DNA from: Coturnix japonica
Taxonomy: Eukaryota > Chordata > Aves > Galliformes > Phasianidae
Length of the DNA: 64,000 bases
Assembly: GCF_001577835.2 (NCBI RefSeq)
Contig: NC_029519.1
Coordinates: forward strand, 80,199,067-80,263,066
Reading direction: 5' to 3'
The notes below the pieces were generated by a model, which had not been told where the DNA came from, made no database searches, and worked only from the letters and a program-made list of their open reading frames with translations. Each line of letters starts with the position of its first letter. Within the stretch, counting starts at the first letter, position 1. Made by a program: the position numbers and the translations under genes. Positions 19,850-29,354 of this stretch are shown piece after piece.

Positions 19850-20222
19850 ACGGCCCCCTCGGGAAGTGGGCGGGAGAAGCTCGTGAGGAGACATCCAATC
19901 GGAGCTCTTGGTAGAACGGATTGACGGGCGGTATGGCCAATGAGAAGCGTGGGTTAGACGGAGAGCCCGCCTACGGTGTTATTGATAAGTGCGGCTGTCC
20001 AATAGGATGCGGGAGCTCGGAGAAGGGCGGGGATTAAGGAAGCCGAGATGGGCGGGACTGAGTGCTGAGAGTTGGCCAATGGCGTCCCGTGGGACAGAGT
20101 GACACAGCTGTGAGCCAATGATGGGAGGTGTGTGATAGAGGAGGCAGGTTGATTGGCAGGCGGAGTAACTATGGCAACGGAGATGGGCGCTGAAGGGATG
20201 GAGGCCTGCAGTAGGCCCGGTT

Positions 20223-20664
20223 GGGCCTATATATACAAATATGGGCCTATATATACAAGTATGGGCCTATATATTCAAATATGTGCCTATATATACAAGT
20301 ATGGGCCTATATATATACAAGCATGGGCCTATATATTCAAATATGTGCCTATATATACAAATATGGGCCTATATATACAAATATGGGCCTATATGTACAA
20401 GTATGGGCCTATATATACAAATATGGGCCTATATATATAAATATGGGCCTCTATATACAAATATGGACCTATACATACAAATATGGGCCTATATATATAA
20501 ATATGGGCCTCTATATACAAATATGGACCTATATATACAAATATGGGCCTATATATACAAGTATGGGCCTCTATATACAAATATGGGCCTATATGTACAA
20601 GTATGGGCCTCTATGTACAAGCATGGACCTATATGTACAAATATGGGCCTATATATACAAACAT
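20223..20664. repeat. Minisatellite, about 22 copies of a 20-bp unit
   Basis: The unit is GGGCCTATATATACAAATAT with small variants (CTATATAC, ATGTACAAG, ATTCAAAT); one unit is 2 bases longer. Because three 20-mers make 60 bases without a stop, long open frames rich in Tyr, Ile and Gly run through it in several frames. These are by-products of the repeat, not genes. It lies just beyond the PANK2 CCAAT cluster. Confidence 0.97.
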
Positions 20665-20665
20665 C

Positions 20666-22889
20666 GAGGCCTTACGTATCTCTTCACATCTAAGAGACCG
20701 TCAGGTATTAATTTGAGGCCAGAGAGTCACTGTGCTCCACATAGGCCTTGAAACATGAGTTGCCCCTCGGGTTATAAACAAGGCACCCTCAGTAGCTGCG
20801 TGGCAAAGAGTTTTATTACCTATTCCATCCTTATTCTGGTTACGTCTTTAAAGTGCTACATCACAGCCAGGAAAACAGAGGCACTTCACAGCAAACAGCA
20901 AGAAAAACATGTTTTACGTGTTAATAAATGTGGAAATCCGGAGCTAAAAAGCACTGGGAAGATACATGAAGAAACCTGCAGATGGAAGAGAGCCTTGGTG
21001 TGGATGCTGCTGGCTTGAGATCTCCCAAACACCCTCAAATATGGCATTGAAAGCAGCAGGAGAAATATAACCCCTCTTTCTTATAGGGAACAGCCCCCTG
21101 TATCTCATCAATGAGAAGAGAGGATGGAAAGTGCATTTCGAACGCCCTCATCCGCTGATGGATGAAATGCTGGGTGATGAGCAAGAAGAGAACATCTCCA
21201 GTTCACTCTTCAGATCAGGTCTCGTCGGAGGTAAAATCAACACCTCGTTCTTGCATGTATTTATTTGCCCTTTATTGGCCGTTTATAATGGTGCATTTGG
21301 GGCCAAAGGGAAAAGTGGTAGCTGCTGTCAGCCCTATTAAACTGAAGCAGAAGCCCCCCAGCCTGCATTGCTGTGGGAGAACCGTTTGCTATTTGGACAC
21401 TATATGCCCAAGTCAGAAGAGGCTCCATGTTAATGTCTCCTCGTTAATGTCTCCTCCAGGATAATGGGGTATTAAGGCAAAAAATAAGGCAGAGCTCTGG
21501 GAAAACCAGCTCAACACTTGGGGATATGAGCGGACCTGGAGGAGGAGCAGCTCTTTATCCCACCACAGGGCTCAAAGACCCTCTGCACTGTGAGTGGCCC
21601 ATGCTGAGCTCTGAGCACAACAGCCATGCCATGTAGTAGGGTCAGGTTTTGGGAACCCATATTGAACAACAGGGATCCGAGGGGAATAAATTACCTGATC
21701 CAGTAAAGTAGCAGCTGGATAAGGATTGCAGCTCGGCCACCACAATGCTTTAAAGCTCATAGCATCCTGGTCAGGTAGTCACTTTTAAACCATGGCTGTC
21801 CATAGCATGAGCCTTCTGCTGTGTAAATCTATCTCCACATCTCCATGGCTTCCATTTCCTGCAGATCACAGGATTGCAGAGCAACCTAAAAAATCCATGC
21901 TGGTGCATTTAGAGCTTCAAAAAGTTCTCTGGCTAAAATAACCCACTTCCTTACTTTCATGCCTCCATCCTTTTGGGAGGGAGTAGATGAGAGATGGTGA
22001 ACAACCCACAGTCATAGCAACAGAGGAAACAGGCAGAGCAGATTGGGGTGGTTCAGCTCTGCCTGGAGCTGGACATGTAGGCAAACAGCAACTGAGCAGG
22101 ATCACTGCTGCCTCTAAAAGCTGTTTTGGGCTGAGGGAACCAAGGGATGCTTTTTTGGGCTTGGGATTTTCTTTTATCTGGAAGTTTTGCGGCCCAATTC
22201 CCTCAAACTCCCAAGGTGACCCCAGGGAGCAGCTGGGAAATTATGGACTGAAATTCTAAAGAGAATCCTCAAGATAACCCAGAGCATCTGGACCATCAGC
22301 ACTGGTGTATGGCCTCCCTGCCATCACGCAGAGCTGACCCTATTGGTGTCCCAACCTCGACACAAGTTTCTCATCTCACTGCATCGGGTGCTGGGAAATG
22401 TAAGTATTACATCCACCCTGGATCCTGTGCTGTTCCTGATGCATAGGAGCAGGGCAGGATGCTCCGAAGGAAAGCACTGAAGCAGGATGAGGGCTTCTGG
22501 GAGAGGGGACAGCTTGCACATGGGTCCAGCCTGGCACGTCCTCATCACAGGAACATTCCTTAGCAGGAGATGAGTCATCCAGAACCGAATGTGAAGATGA
22601 GGAGAATGGCCAGGAAGGCTCTGATTTTAACCTTGAGTGATCAACCCCCTGAGAGAAACACCCTCTGTGGGTGAAAAAGGCAGCACAGACATGAAGGTTG
22701 GATGGGAAACAGACCAAAACCCAGCAGCATCACACAACCAAGGCCTCTTCCAGGAAACTTTCTGGGAAGAGATTTAACAAAACCCCTACAGTCCCTTTAG
22801 CTGCTCTTTGGGCTTCAAATATGCTGGCCAAGTTCCTGCTACGAAGAAGAATCTCCCTTTGGTAGCTGTGGCATCTCGTCTCTCTACTG
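20666..22889 (-). other. Region downstream of MAVS, probably mostly its 3'UTR
   Basis: This spans from the MAVS stop codon to the minisatellite. Minus-strand AATAAA hexamers occur at 20812-20817 and around 21260-21276, so a 3'UTR of 1.6-2.1 kb is possible. I see no convincing open frame, CR1 tail or RNA gene. Which hexamer is used cannot be decided from sequence. Confidence 0.45.
20812..20817 (-). terminator. Candidate distal MAVS poly(A) signal
   Basis: AATAAA on the minus strand about 2.07 kb after the MAVS stop. It competes with hexamers near 21271-21276, which would give a 1.6-kb 3'UTR. Confidence 0.4.
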
Positions 22890-25800
22890 CTATTTCTGCA
22901 ATCGTGTGTACACCAGAAACACTGAAATCAGTGCGATGCCAACAGCTGGAAGGACATACAGCAGGGACGACCCACTGCAGTCCTCTGATGTGGGGACTTT
23001 GGCCTGAGATGAGCTCGTTGCACCATTAGTTCCCTTGTTTGTGTCAGGAGAATTTCCAAAGGGGGCTGCTCCATCTCGGACATCATTGCCTGCTTCCAGC
23101 AGGGCACTGGGGTGATATTCCACATGGACCTCGTGGTTGCCCACAGAGGGGCTGGCCCAGCTCAGAGGTGGATAATTGCTCACTCCAGCTGCCTCTTCTC
23201 CCCCAGGGTCTGCGTGAACTGCTGGAGTTGCAGACCAGTGCCCTGAGTTGGGTCTGGACTGTTCTTCTCCACGGCTTGAGCTGTCTGTGCTCACCATGAG
23301 CGGGTCGGTGCTCCAGCCAGTGTGAATGGATGTGTTGGAACTGGGGCTGCCCTGGCATCTGGCAGCTGCCTTTGGGCTCTCTTCTACTACAGACTGGAGG
23401 GCACCTGGCTTGCTGAGCTGCACGTCTTCCTCCTCATTATCATGAGATGTCCAGATGCTGGCAGCAGAGCTCGTTCGTGACGGGGTCCTTCCAGCTGCAC
23501 CTTCGAAGCTTCCTGCAGCATTCATACCTGAGATGGAGGCCACCGAGGCTGGGAGCACCTTTGGAAGACAAAGAGAGGGGCAGAGTCAGCTAGGTGCTGC
23601 GGGGAGCACCCATCAGCCAGTCTCAGGCACCCACATCACACAACAAGCACAATTCAGCACTCAGTCATTTTCTCCAGCTGCTAACAAGGGCAGGGAAAGC
23701 AAAAAGGGCAGGAAGGTGCTGAAGCTCTTGGGAGCCTCTAGGATTTGTGAGAGAAGCAAGGAGGAAGGGGAGACAAACAAGGGCAGAGATGACTGGGGTG
23801 GAGATGGGCACCTGGACTGACAGAGCGACCAGCCAGTTCTCTTCCCCATATACCTGAGGGCTCTTCTTGAGCCCTCAGCCCCACAAAACAATTTGGAGGG
23901 AGGTTGGGGTCAGGACCCCACTGGGATCACAATCTGATCTACGTGTTCATTGTAACACCTATCAGTCAAAGCAGCTCTCCCAGCCATGCTCTGAAATACA
24001 ACAGGACAGAAAGAAAAACACAGCAAAAAAGCAAACACTCCCCCCCCCCCCCCACCTGCTCAAAATCTTACACTGCAGCAAAAAATATCCTTGCTAAGGG
24101 GGAGCTGACAAGGAACAGAAGGAAATGCAACTGATAACTGAAAGGTCACCTACTTTCTCCTTCCCTGGCATGGAAGGGGGGCTGCTGGCTGCTTTCTTCC
24201 CAGGCAGCATTCTCTCTTCTACAGGAGGCTTCAAGGAGGTATCACACAATGGGGAAATATCTCTGGGCACAGAGGTAGAGTCTGAGTTGGTTGTTTCCTT
24301 CCGAACATCTGAAGGAGAAAATAAAGCACGCTGTGTTAACCAGGAGAACTCAAGGTGAGCCTCTTCCCAAGGGATGCTGCAATAGGATACATCAACTTCC
24401 AGGGCAGATTCTTACCTGCATTCATGGGTTTTCATCCTTTTTCCCTCATCGCATCTCTGTGTTAATTTGTACAGAATGGAAACTGCAGCCTGTGCTCAGC
24501 CTCAGCACAGAGCAAGTCCAGGATGTGGGCAAGGAGCCACAGAGAAGCTCAGGGCAGCTGAGCTCACCCAGCAGCACGTGCAGGTAAAGCAGACAGAACC
24601 AGCCCAGCCTGCAACCCAGCACTTCCAGCCTGTTCCTCACTTTGATATTGGGGCGTTCCCAGCCTGCTGAAACAGGAGGGCATGGACATATAGCCATGAA
24701 GTTTGATATCAGAAACAAAGCAAGCACCTCTGCAAGTATATGAAGTGAAACAAGGTGAGGAACAGCACCTGGAGAGAAAACCAGGGGGAAAAAAGCAGTC
24801 AAGGTGGATGCCTGCACAAACTGGCTTCCCTGTCTTCTTAGAGGAGGTAACAGAGGTCTCATAAGAGACAGGAGATAACAGCAGAGAGCCATTATCACCA
24901 CCTTGAGTGACTTCAGAGTAGCGCCTCCAGCCCTGCTCCGTCTGAACCGGCTACAAAGGAAGGAAACCCACCTCCACCTCCTTCATGCTCTGTCTCAATC
25001 TGCTTCTTCTCTGCATCAAACTGCTGCTGTATAAGCAAGGGGTTGCGCACATCCACAAAGCTGCTCGGGGGCCCATCGTGCTTGGAACTGTGCACAGCTT
25101 GTTCTTCCTTTGTCCTCACAGAGTCCGGGGGCTGTAGTTCCCCAACACCAGTGGTATCCACCAACCTGACAGGCAACTCACTGGAGATATAGACGTCTTC
25201 TTGGGGCTCATTCCTGGTCTGCTCAGGGTCAGGAGCAGCACTTAAATCCCTTGGTGGAAGAGACCTGCCCAGATCCAAGTTTGGCACTCCACGTTGAAGG
25301 TGGTTTGCGTTCCCAAAACACCCGTTGTCCACACACACTGGATGCCGATGGCTCAGCCACTCCTGGCCATGTGCAGGGGACACAGATGGCAAAACTCTGC
25401 TGGATGCCCCGGGGGTCTCCACTGCCTCTTGCTGCTCTTTGGTGGGGTATGGGAGAGGTTTCTCTTTGCCATCACAGACCGTGCTCGTCACCAGCGATGG
25501 CTGGGGGCTCTTTCTTTCTGGGAGCTGGAAGAAAATGAGCTATGTTAAATCACCACGCAGCCCCACTTCAGGTAGGATGAGGGCAAATGAAGGGCAAACA
25601 AAACCACCTTCACACCTCAAAACCAAACCTGGTGACCCACATGAAAATGAGGGGCACCCACTGAACAGGTCACAGAAGCACTGGACTTCATGTGTAAGGG
25701 GATATGGAGAGGCTGCACTCACATATGGGAGTGGAGTAGTTATAGCCTGGTATAAATGCTATAAGAGAACAGTTGGCTGCTTCTCACCAGCAGCAGCTGC

Positions 25801-27491
25801 AAGAGCTCTGTGTGGAAATGACAAACAAGGTGCCCTCTGCTTCTCCATGGGTGAAGCTGCCCGATACAACAAACACGCAGCAGAGGTCAGCAACAAGAGA
25901 CTGCTTGTGGCATCCAAAACACCAACCCTCCAGTTCAAAAGGGATCTTCGCAGCCCCATATACCCTGCTCACCGATTCCTGCACTGGGGCCCTGGCATCC
26001 AGCTCTGTGCTGGAAACATTTGAGCTCACAGCTGAGGTCACATTGGTGGCAGCAGCAGATGAGAGAGGTGGATGGCCACCAGCAGATGGGTTGGAGCGCG
26101 GTGGCTCAGCCTTTGGAGCTTCTGTAGCAGAGTTTGGCCTTGGGAACGGCTTTGGGGCACCGTCAGAGGATACAGCAGGCCGGACAGCAGGAGCTGAAGC
26201 ACTTGGAGGAGCTGAGACACCTGGAGGAGCTGAGGTAGCCCCAGGAAAACCAAAGAGACAGAAGATAAGCATGGGCCCAAGGCAGCTCTTTTTAAGCCTA
26301 TGCTCCATCCCCATAACAGCCGAGCCCGCAGTGCCTCTTAATTCATTTTTCCATCTCCCCTTAAGACAAGGATAACAAAACACACAAACCACTGTCAGCA
26401 CAAGCAGCTTTGGACAAGGAACCCTGCAGATATTCTGTCACCCCTGGGCATGTCACAGGGGCAATGCATGTCCTTGGGGACAGTCACGGATTCCTGCACG
26501 GTTGTCGTATGCAGACTCCCCACCAAAACCAGGAGCTGGACAGTGAGAGAAACAAGCACCCAAGGAAGCTGGGAGGACCCAGGGGTGGTGAAGCCACTTA
26601 CAGGCTTGATAGAGGTCATAAACCTGCTGCAGCTCATCAGCCAGGTGCCCTGCATTGTTCTGGTGCAGCGCATTGATCAGATCCATCACCCAGCCCTTGC
26701 GACACTTGAGGTGCTGGTAAAACTTGTACACAGTGGCACGGATCCCCCGCATCTCCTGCCGGGTGTGAAGCTCATCCTGAACAAAACACATTGAGAAGCA
26801 CAGGCTGCTTTAGAAGCAGAATCACAGAATGGCCTGGGTTAAAAGGGAACCTAAAGATCAATCAGTTGTAACTGCTGTCAAGGGCAGGGACACTAAACAA
26901 AGCTGCTCAAAGTCCCATCCAGGCCAGCCCTGAGCACCTCCAGGGATGAGGCACCCACAGCTTCTCAGGGCAGACTGTGACAGGGCCTCATAGCGAAGAA
27001 ACATCTAATCTAAATCTCTTCTAGTTTAAAGCTGTCGCTCTTTATCTTATCTCCCTCCCCAGCTTTCCTATAGGCCCCTTTATGGACTGGAAGGCTGCGG
27101 TGAGGTCTCCCTGCTGCCTTCCCTTCTGCAGGCTGAACACCCCCAGCTCTCTACCTGTCTCCAAAGCAGACATGAGCCCTTCTTGAGCCACTCCAGCAGC
27201 TCCATATCCTTGTGCTGGAGGCTGAGAGCTGAACACAGCATTGCAAACAGGGGCTCAGACAGCAGAGTAGAGGGGACAGTCCTCATTCTCACCCCTCTGG
27301 GCACATATAAAGCAGCGATACATCTACATACATTGGACAGAGTGCCCCAAGCACACAGAGCAACAGAGAATTACCCTGTCGGCATCAGTGAGGCAGCTCA
27401 GGGAATCGACCAGCGACGCCACGTGGATGTCACAGAACCTGCTCATGTTCCTTAGGATGTGGTTGTACACTTTGTCCTCAGCAAAACCCAT
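22890..27491 (-). CDS. MAVS: MAVS, mitochondrial antiviral signalling adaptor (complete, six coding exons)
   Basis: Coding exons in transcript order are 27491-27375, 26776-26602, 26229-25973, 25524-24972, 24308-24154 and 23558-22890. The exon 4 donor could instead be 6 bases earlier, at 24978. The phases agree and the total is 641 residues. Residues 1 to about 95 are a CARD (MGFAEDKVYNHILRNMS at the start; GWVMDLINALHQNN and LADELQQVYDLYQ later), close to mammalian MAVS, which begins MPFAEDKTY. The middle is a long Pro/Ser/Glu-rich linker with a TRAF-type motif PVQES at 179-183. The C-terminus is one hydrophobic helix (LLYVLPAVGIALISVFLV, about 618-637) ending RLQK, the outer-mitochondrial-membrane anchor. 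In the family, MAVS filaments seeded by MDA5 or RIG-I activate TBK1/IRF and NF-kB signalling. The 5'UTR is spliced, with an acceptor just before 27503. No damage seen. Confidence 0.96.
24040..24053. repeat. Poly-C run in a MAVS intron
   Basis: Fourteen consecutive C lie in the intron between MAVS coding exons 5 and 6. Simple homopolymer, noted as a likely length-variable site. Confidence 0.9.
26817..27300 (-). mobile_element. CR1 LINE 3' part in MAVS intron
   Basis: On the minus strand about 480 bases of CR1 3' sequence are legible, from the end of ORF2 (weak matches such as SLQHKDMELLEW) to the tail at 26817. It is old, with several frame breaks. It lies between MAVS coding exons 1 and 2. 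Confidence 0.85.
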
Positions 27492-27503
27492 CCTGGCTCA
27501 GCG

Positions 27504-28170
27504 CCTGCGGGGACACGGACTGAAGGTGAGCGGAGCAGAGGAGAAGAGCTGCTGTTTATCTCTTCTGTTATCAGGGCTGGGCTGTCAACAGCAAGAAGGG
27601 AAGTCCTTGGGCTGGGGAAAGAGCACAGGGGAAATCTCACATACAAAAATATGCATAAAATAGGGATAAATGGGCAGGGTTAGGGTTTAGCTCTCAGCCC
27701 TGTGTTCACAAAGCTGGGCCTGGCTGTGCCATAGGCAGCACTCGGGTGATGTTTTTGCCTTAAAAATCCCCTTTTTCCCCCTAAAACCTTCTCAAACCCA
27801 ACTGAAAGAGGAAGAGAAAGCGGATACAGCGCCAGGCCCCGATACAACAGCTTCCAAAGCCCCATAGACATGAAGGCAACGACGGATCGACTCTCTCCTC
27901 CCGCACTGAGCTCAGAGCCCAGCTCTGCAGGCCGCGATCCCGATCTCCGGGCTGACAGAGCTCGGCTGACCCGCTTCCAGACCGGGAAGCCCAGCTCCAC
28001 ACCCAGGGTCCGACCCCATCCCGGCTCCCAGCCCCGTTCTATGTCCTTATCCCGCTCCATGTCCTTGTCCCGCTCCATGTCCTTATCCTCGTCCTAAACC
28101 CGCTCCGACCCGACCTGCGTCCGCCGCCACCTCCGCCTGTCCCGGGTCAAGGCTGAGCCCCGCCCACCGC
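27504..28170 (-). promoter_or_regulatory. MAVS 5' intron and CpG-rich promoter with a probable non-coding first exon
   Basis: The MAVS start codon lies 13 bases inside an exon whose acceptor (TGTCCCCGCAG on the minus strand) ends at 27504, so a non-coding exon must lie upstream. CpGs rise sharply over about 27880-28170. Candidate donors on the minus strand are near 28114 (GACGCAG|GTCGGG) and 28128 (GCGGAG|GTGGCG). A minus-strand CCAAT box (plus-strand ATTGG, near 28188-28192) fits a start just to its left. I see no ISRE-like GAAANNGAAA element. Confidence 0.55.
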
Positions 28171-28404
28171 CCTCGTGAAAGCTGCTCATTGGTCATCTCA
28201 CCCGTCAGTCAATGTGGGAAGGGCGGTGATAGGCGGAGAGCTGGTCAGAGGCCTGGATGGGGACTTCGCGTCCTGCTGTGACTCAGGCCGCCTTTAACCC
28301 TGTGTGTCCGGGCTGTATTAATTTAACAGTTCTAATAGTCCTTGTGCTGTGTTATCATCAGGTCTAAACGCCTCGAGTCGTTCTTTGCCCCACAAATCAC
28401 ATAT

Positions 28405-28780
28405 AGAATCATATAGAATAGGCTGTGTTGAGCTCAATGATCACAAAGCTCACGTATTATATCATGGGATCGTATCATAGAATATATGATATGATATAAG
28501 ATATAAGAGCCTGTGTTGAGCTCAATGATGAAGCTCCCATCACATGTAGGGCCACCAACCTCCACATTCAATCCCAGCCCACGCTGCCCCATCCAACCTG
28601 GCCTTAAACACCTCCAGGGATGGATGGGGGCACCCACAGCCTCTATGGCAGCTGTTCCAGCACCTCAACACTCTCATAGTAAAGAACCACCCCCTGACAT
28701 CCAACCTCAATCTACCCCCTTTCAACTTAAACCCATTTCCCCTCGTCCCGCTGTTATCTGCCCTGATTCCCCTCTTGTTT
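28405..28780 (-). mobile_element. CR1 3' part with a duplicated tail
   Basis: CR1 sequence is legible from about 28780 to 28540. The tail motif TGTGTTGAGCTCAATGAT occurs twice (near 28424 and 28513), separated by an AT-rich TATGATAT repeat. Located between MAVS and the unidentified gene. Confidence 0.85.
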
Positions 28781-29099
28781 ACAGGCTCCCCATGCAGGAG
28801 CCGGCAGGTGGCAGCAGCGCGATGCGAATCCGAACACGAGAGGCAGATTCTTCTTCTTCTCCTCTATTCCTAAATCCATCTGCACGCTTTGGTGTGCCAC
28901 CCTATATAGGGTGTATATATTATATATCGCTGCTTTAGCAAGAGCTTGGAACACCAGAGGTCCCTTCCAACCTCTGTGAGTCTTAACTATCCCCGTACCG
29001 TGATGAAGGAGGATGTATAAAGGTCCTTTAAAGACCCAAGCTCTGGTGGGAGCATAATCAGCTGGGCTCATTGCAATTAGCGCTCAGAACCCCCCTAAT

Positions 29100-29354
29100 T
29101 AGTGCCCGTGGATCCCATCAATCCCATTGATCCCGCCCACTAATCCCTCCTCCTCCCCCATAGCTCCTCCCCTCAGCCCGCCCCTGTCAGGGTGCGCGCC
29201 CTGCATGGAGCCGCACCATGGCGGCGGTGGGAGCGGGCGGGAGGCAGCGGGGGAGCCGCTGAGGGTCGGCAGCCCCACAACGGGGCTCTGAGAGGCGGTG
29301 TCGGACAGACACCGGGTCCCTTTAATCCCTATATCCCTTCCCTTCCTTCCGTCC
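29100..29354 (+). promoter_or_regulatory. CpG island / 5'UTR of an unidentified plus-strand gene
   Basis: GC-rich sequence with dense CpG lies before the start codon at 29355. Two short upstream open frames are present, one of 28 codons beginning at 29205 and one of 14 codons beginning at 29218. The island is about 1 kb from the MAVS promoter and points the other way, so the two genes are arranged head-to-head. Confidence 0.6.

Larger units (their letters stand above)
19726..20160. promoter_or_regulatory. PANK2 promoter: CpG-rich region with NRF1 site, GC boxes and six CCAAT boxes
   Basis: This region lies immediately upstream of the PANK2 start. CCAAT pentamers are at 19895-19899, 19937-19941, 19999-20003, 20076-20080 and 20115-20119, and one inverted copy (ATTGG) is near 20152-20156. 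GC boxes (GGGCGG or GGCGGG) lie near 19869, 19925, 20024 and 20050. The palindrome GCGCATGCGC at 19813-19822 matches the NRF1 consensus. CpGs are dense and there is no TATA box, which fits a housekeeping promoter. Confidence 0.8.

Noticed and set aside
20223-20664. CRISPR-like array
   Set aside because: Repeats are head-to-tail without unique spacers, and the DNA is vertebrate.
20221-20751. Open frames of 95-176 codons rich in Tyr, Ile and Gly
   Set aside because: They run through the 20-bp minisatellite, which lacks stops in several frames at once, on both strands. They are by-products of the repeat and not a repeat protein.
25325-26023. Plus-strand open frame of 232 codons
   Set aside because: It lies antisense to MAVS exons 3 and 4. 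Those exons account for the open sequence, and the plus-strand product has no recognisable features.
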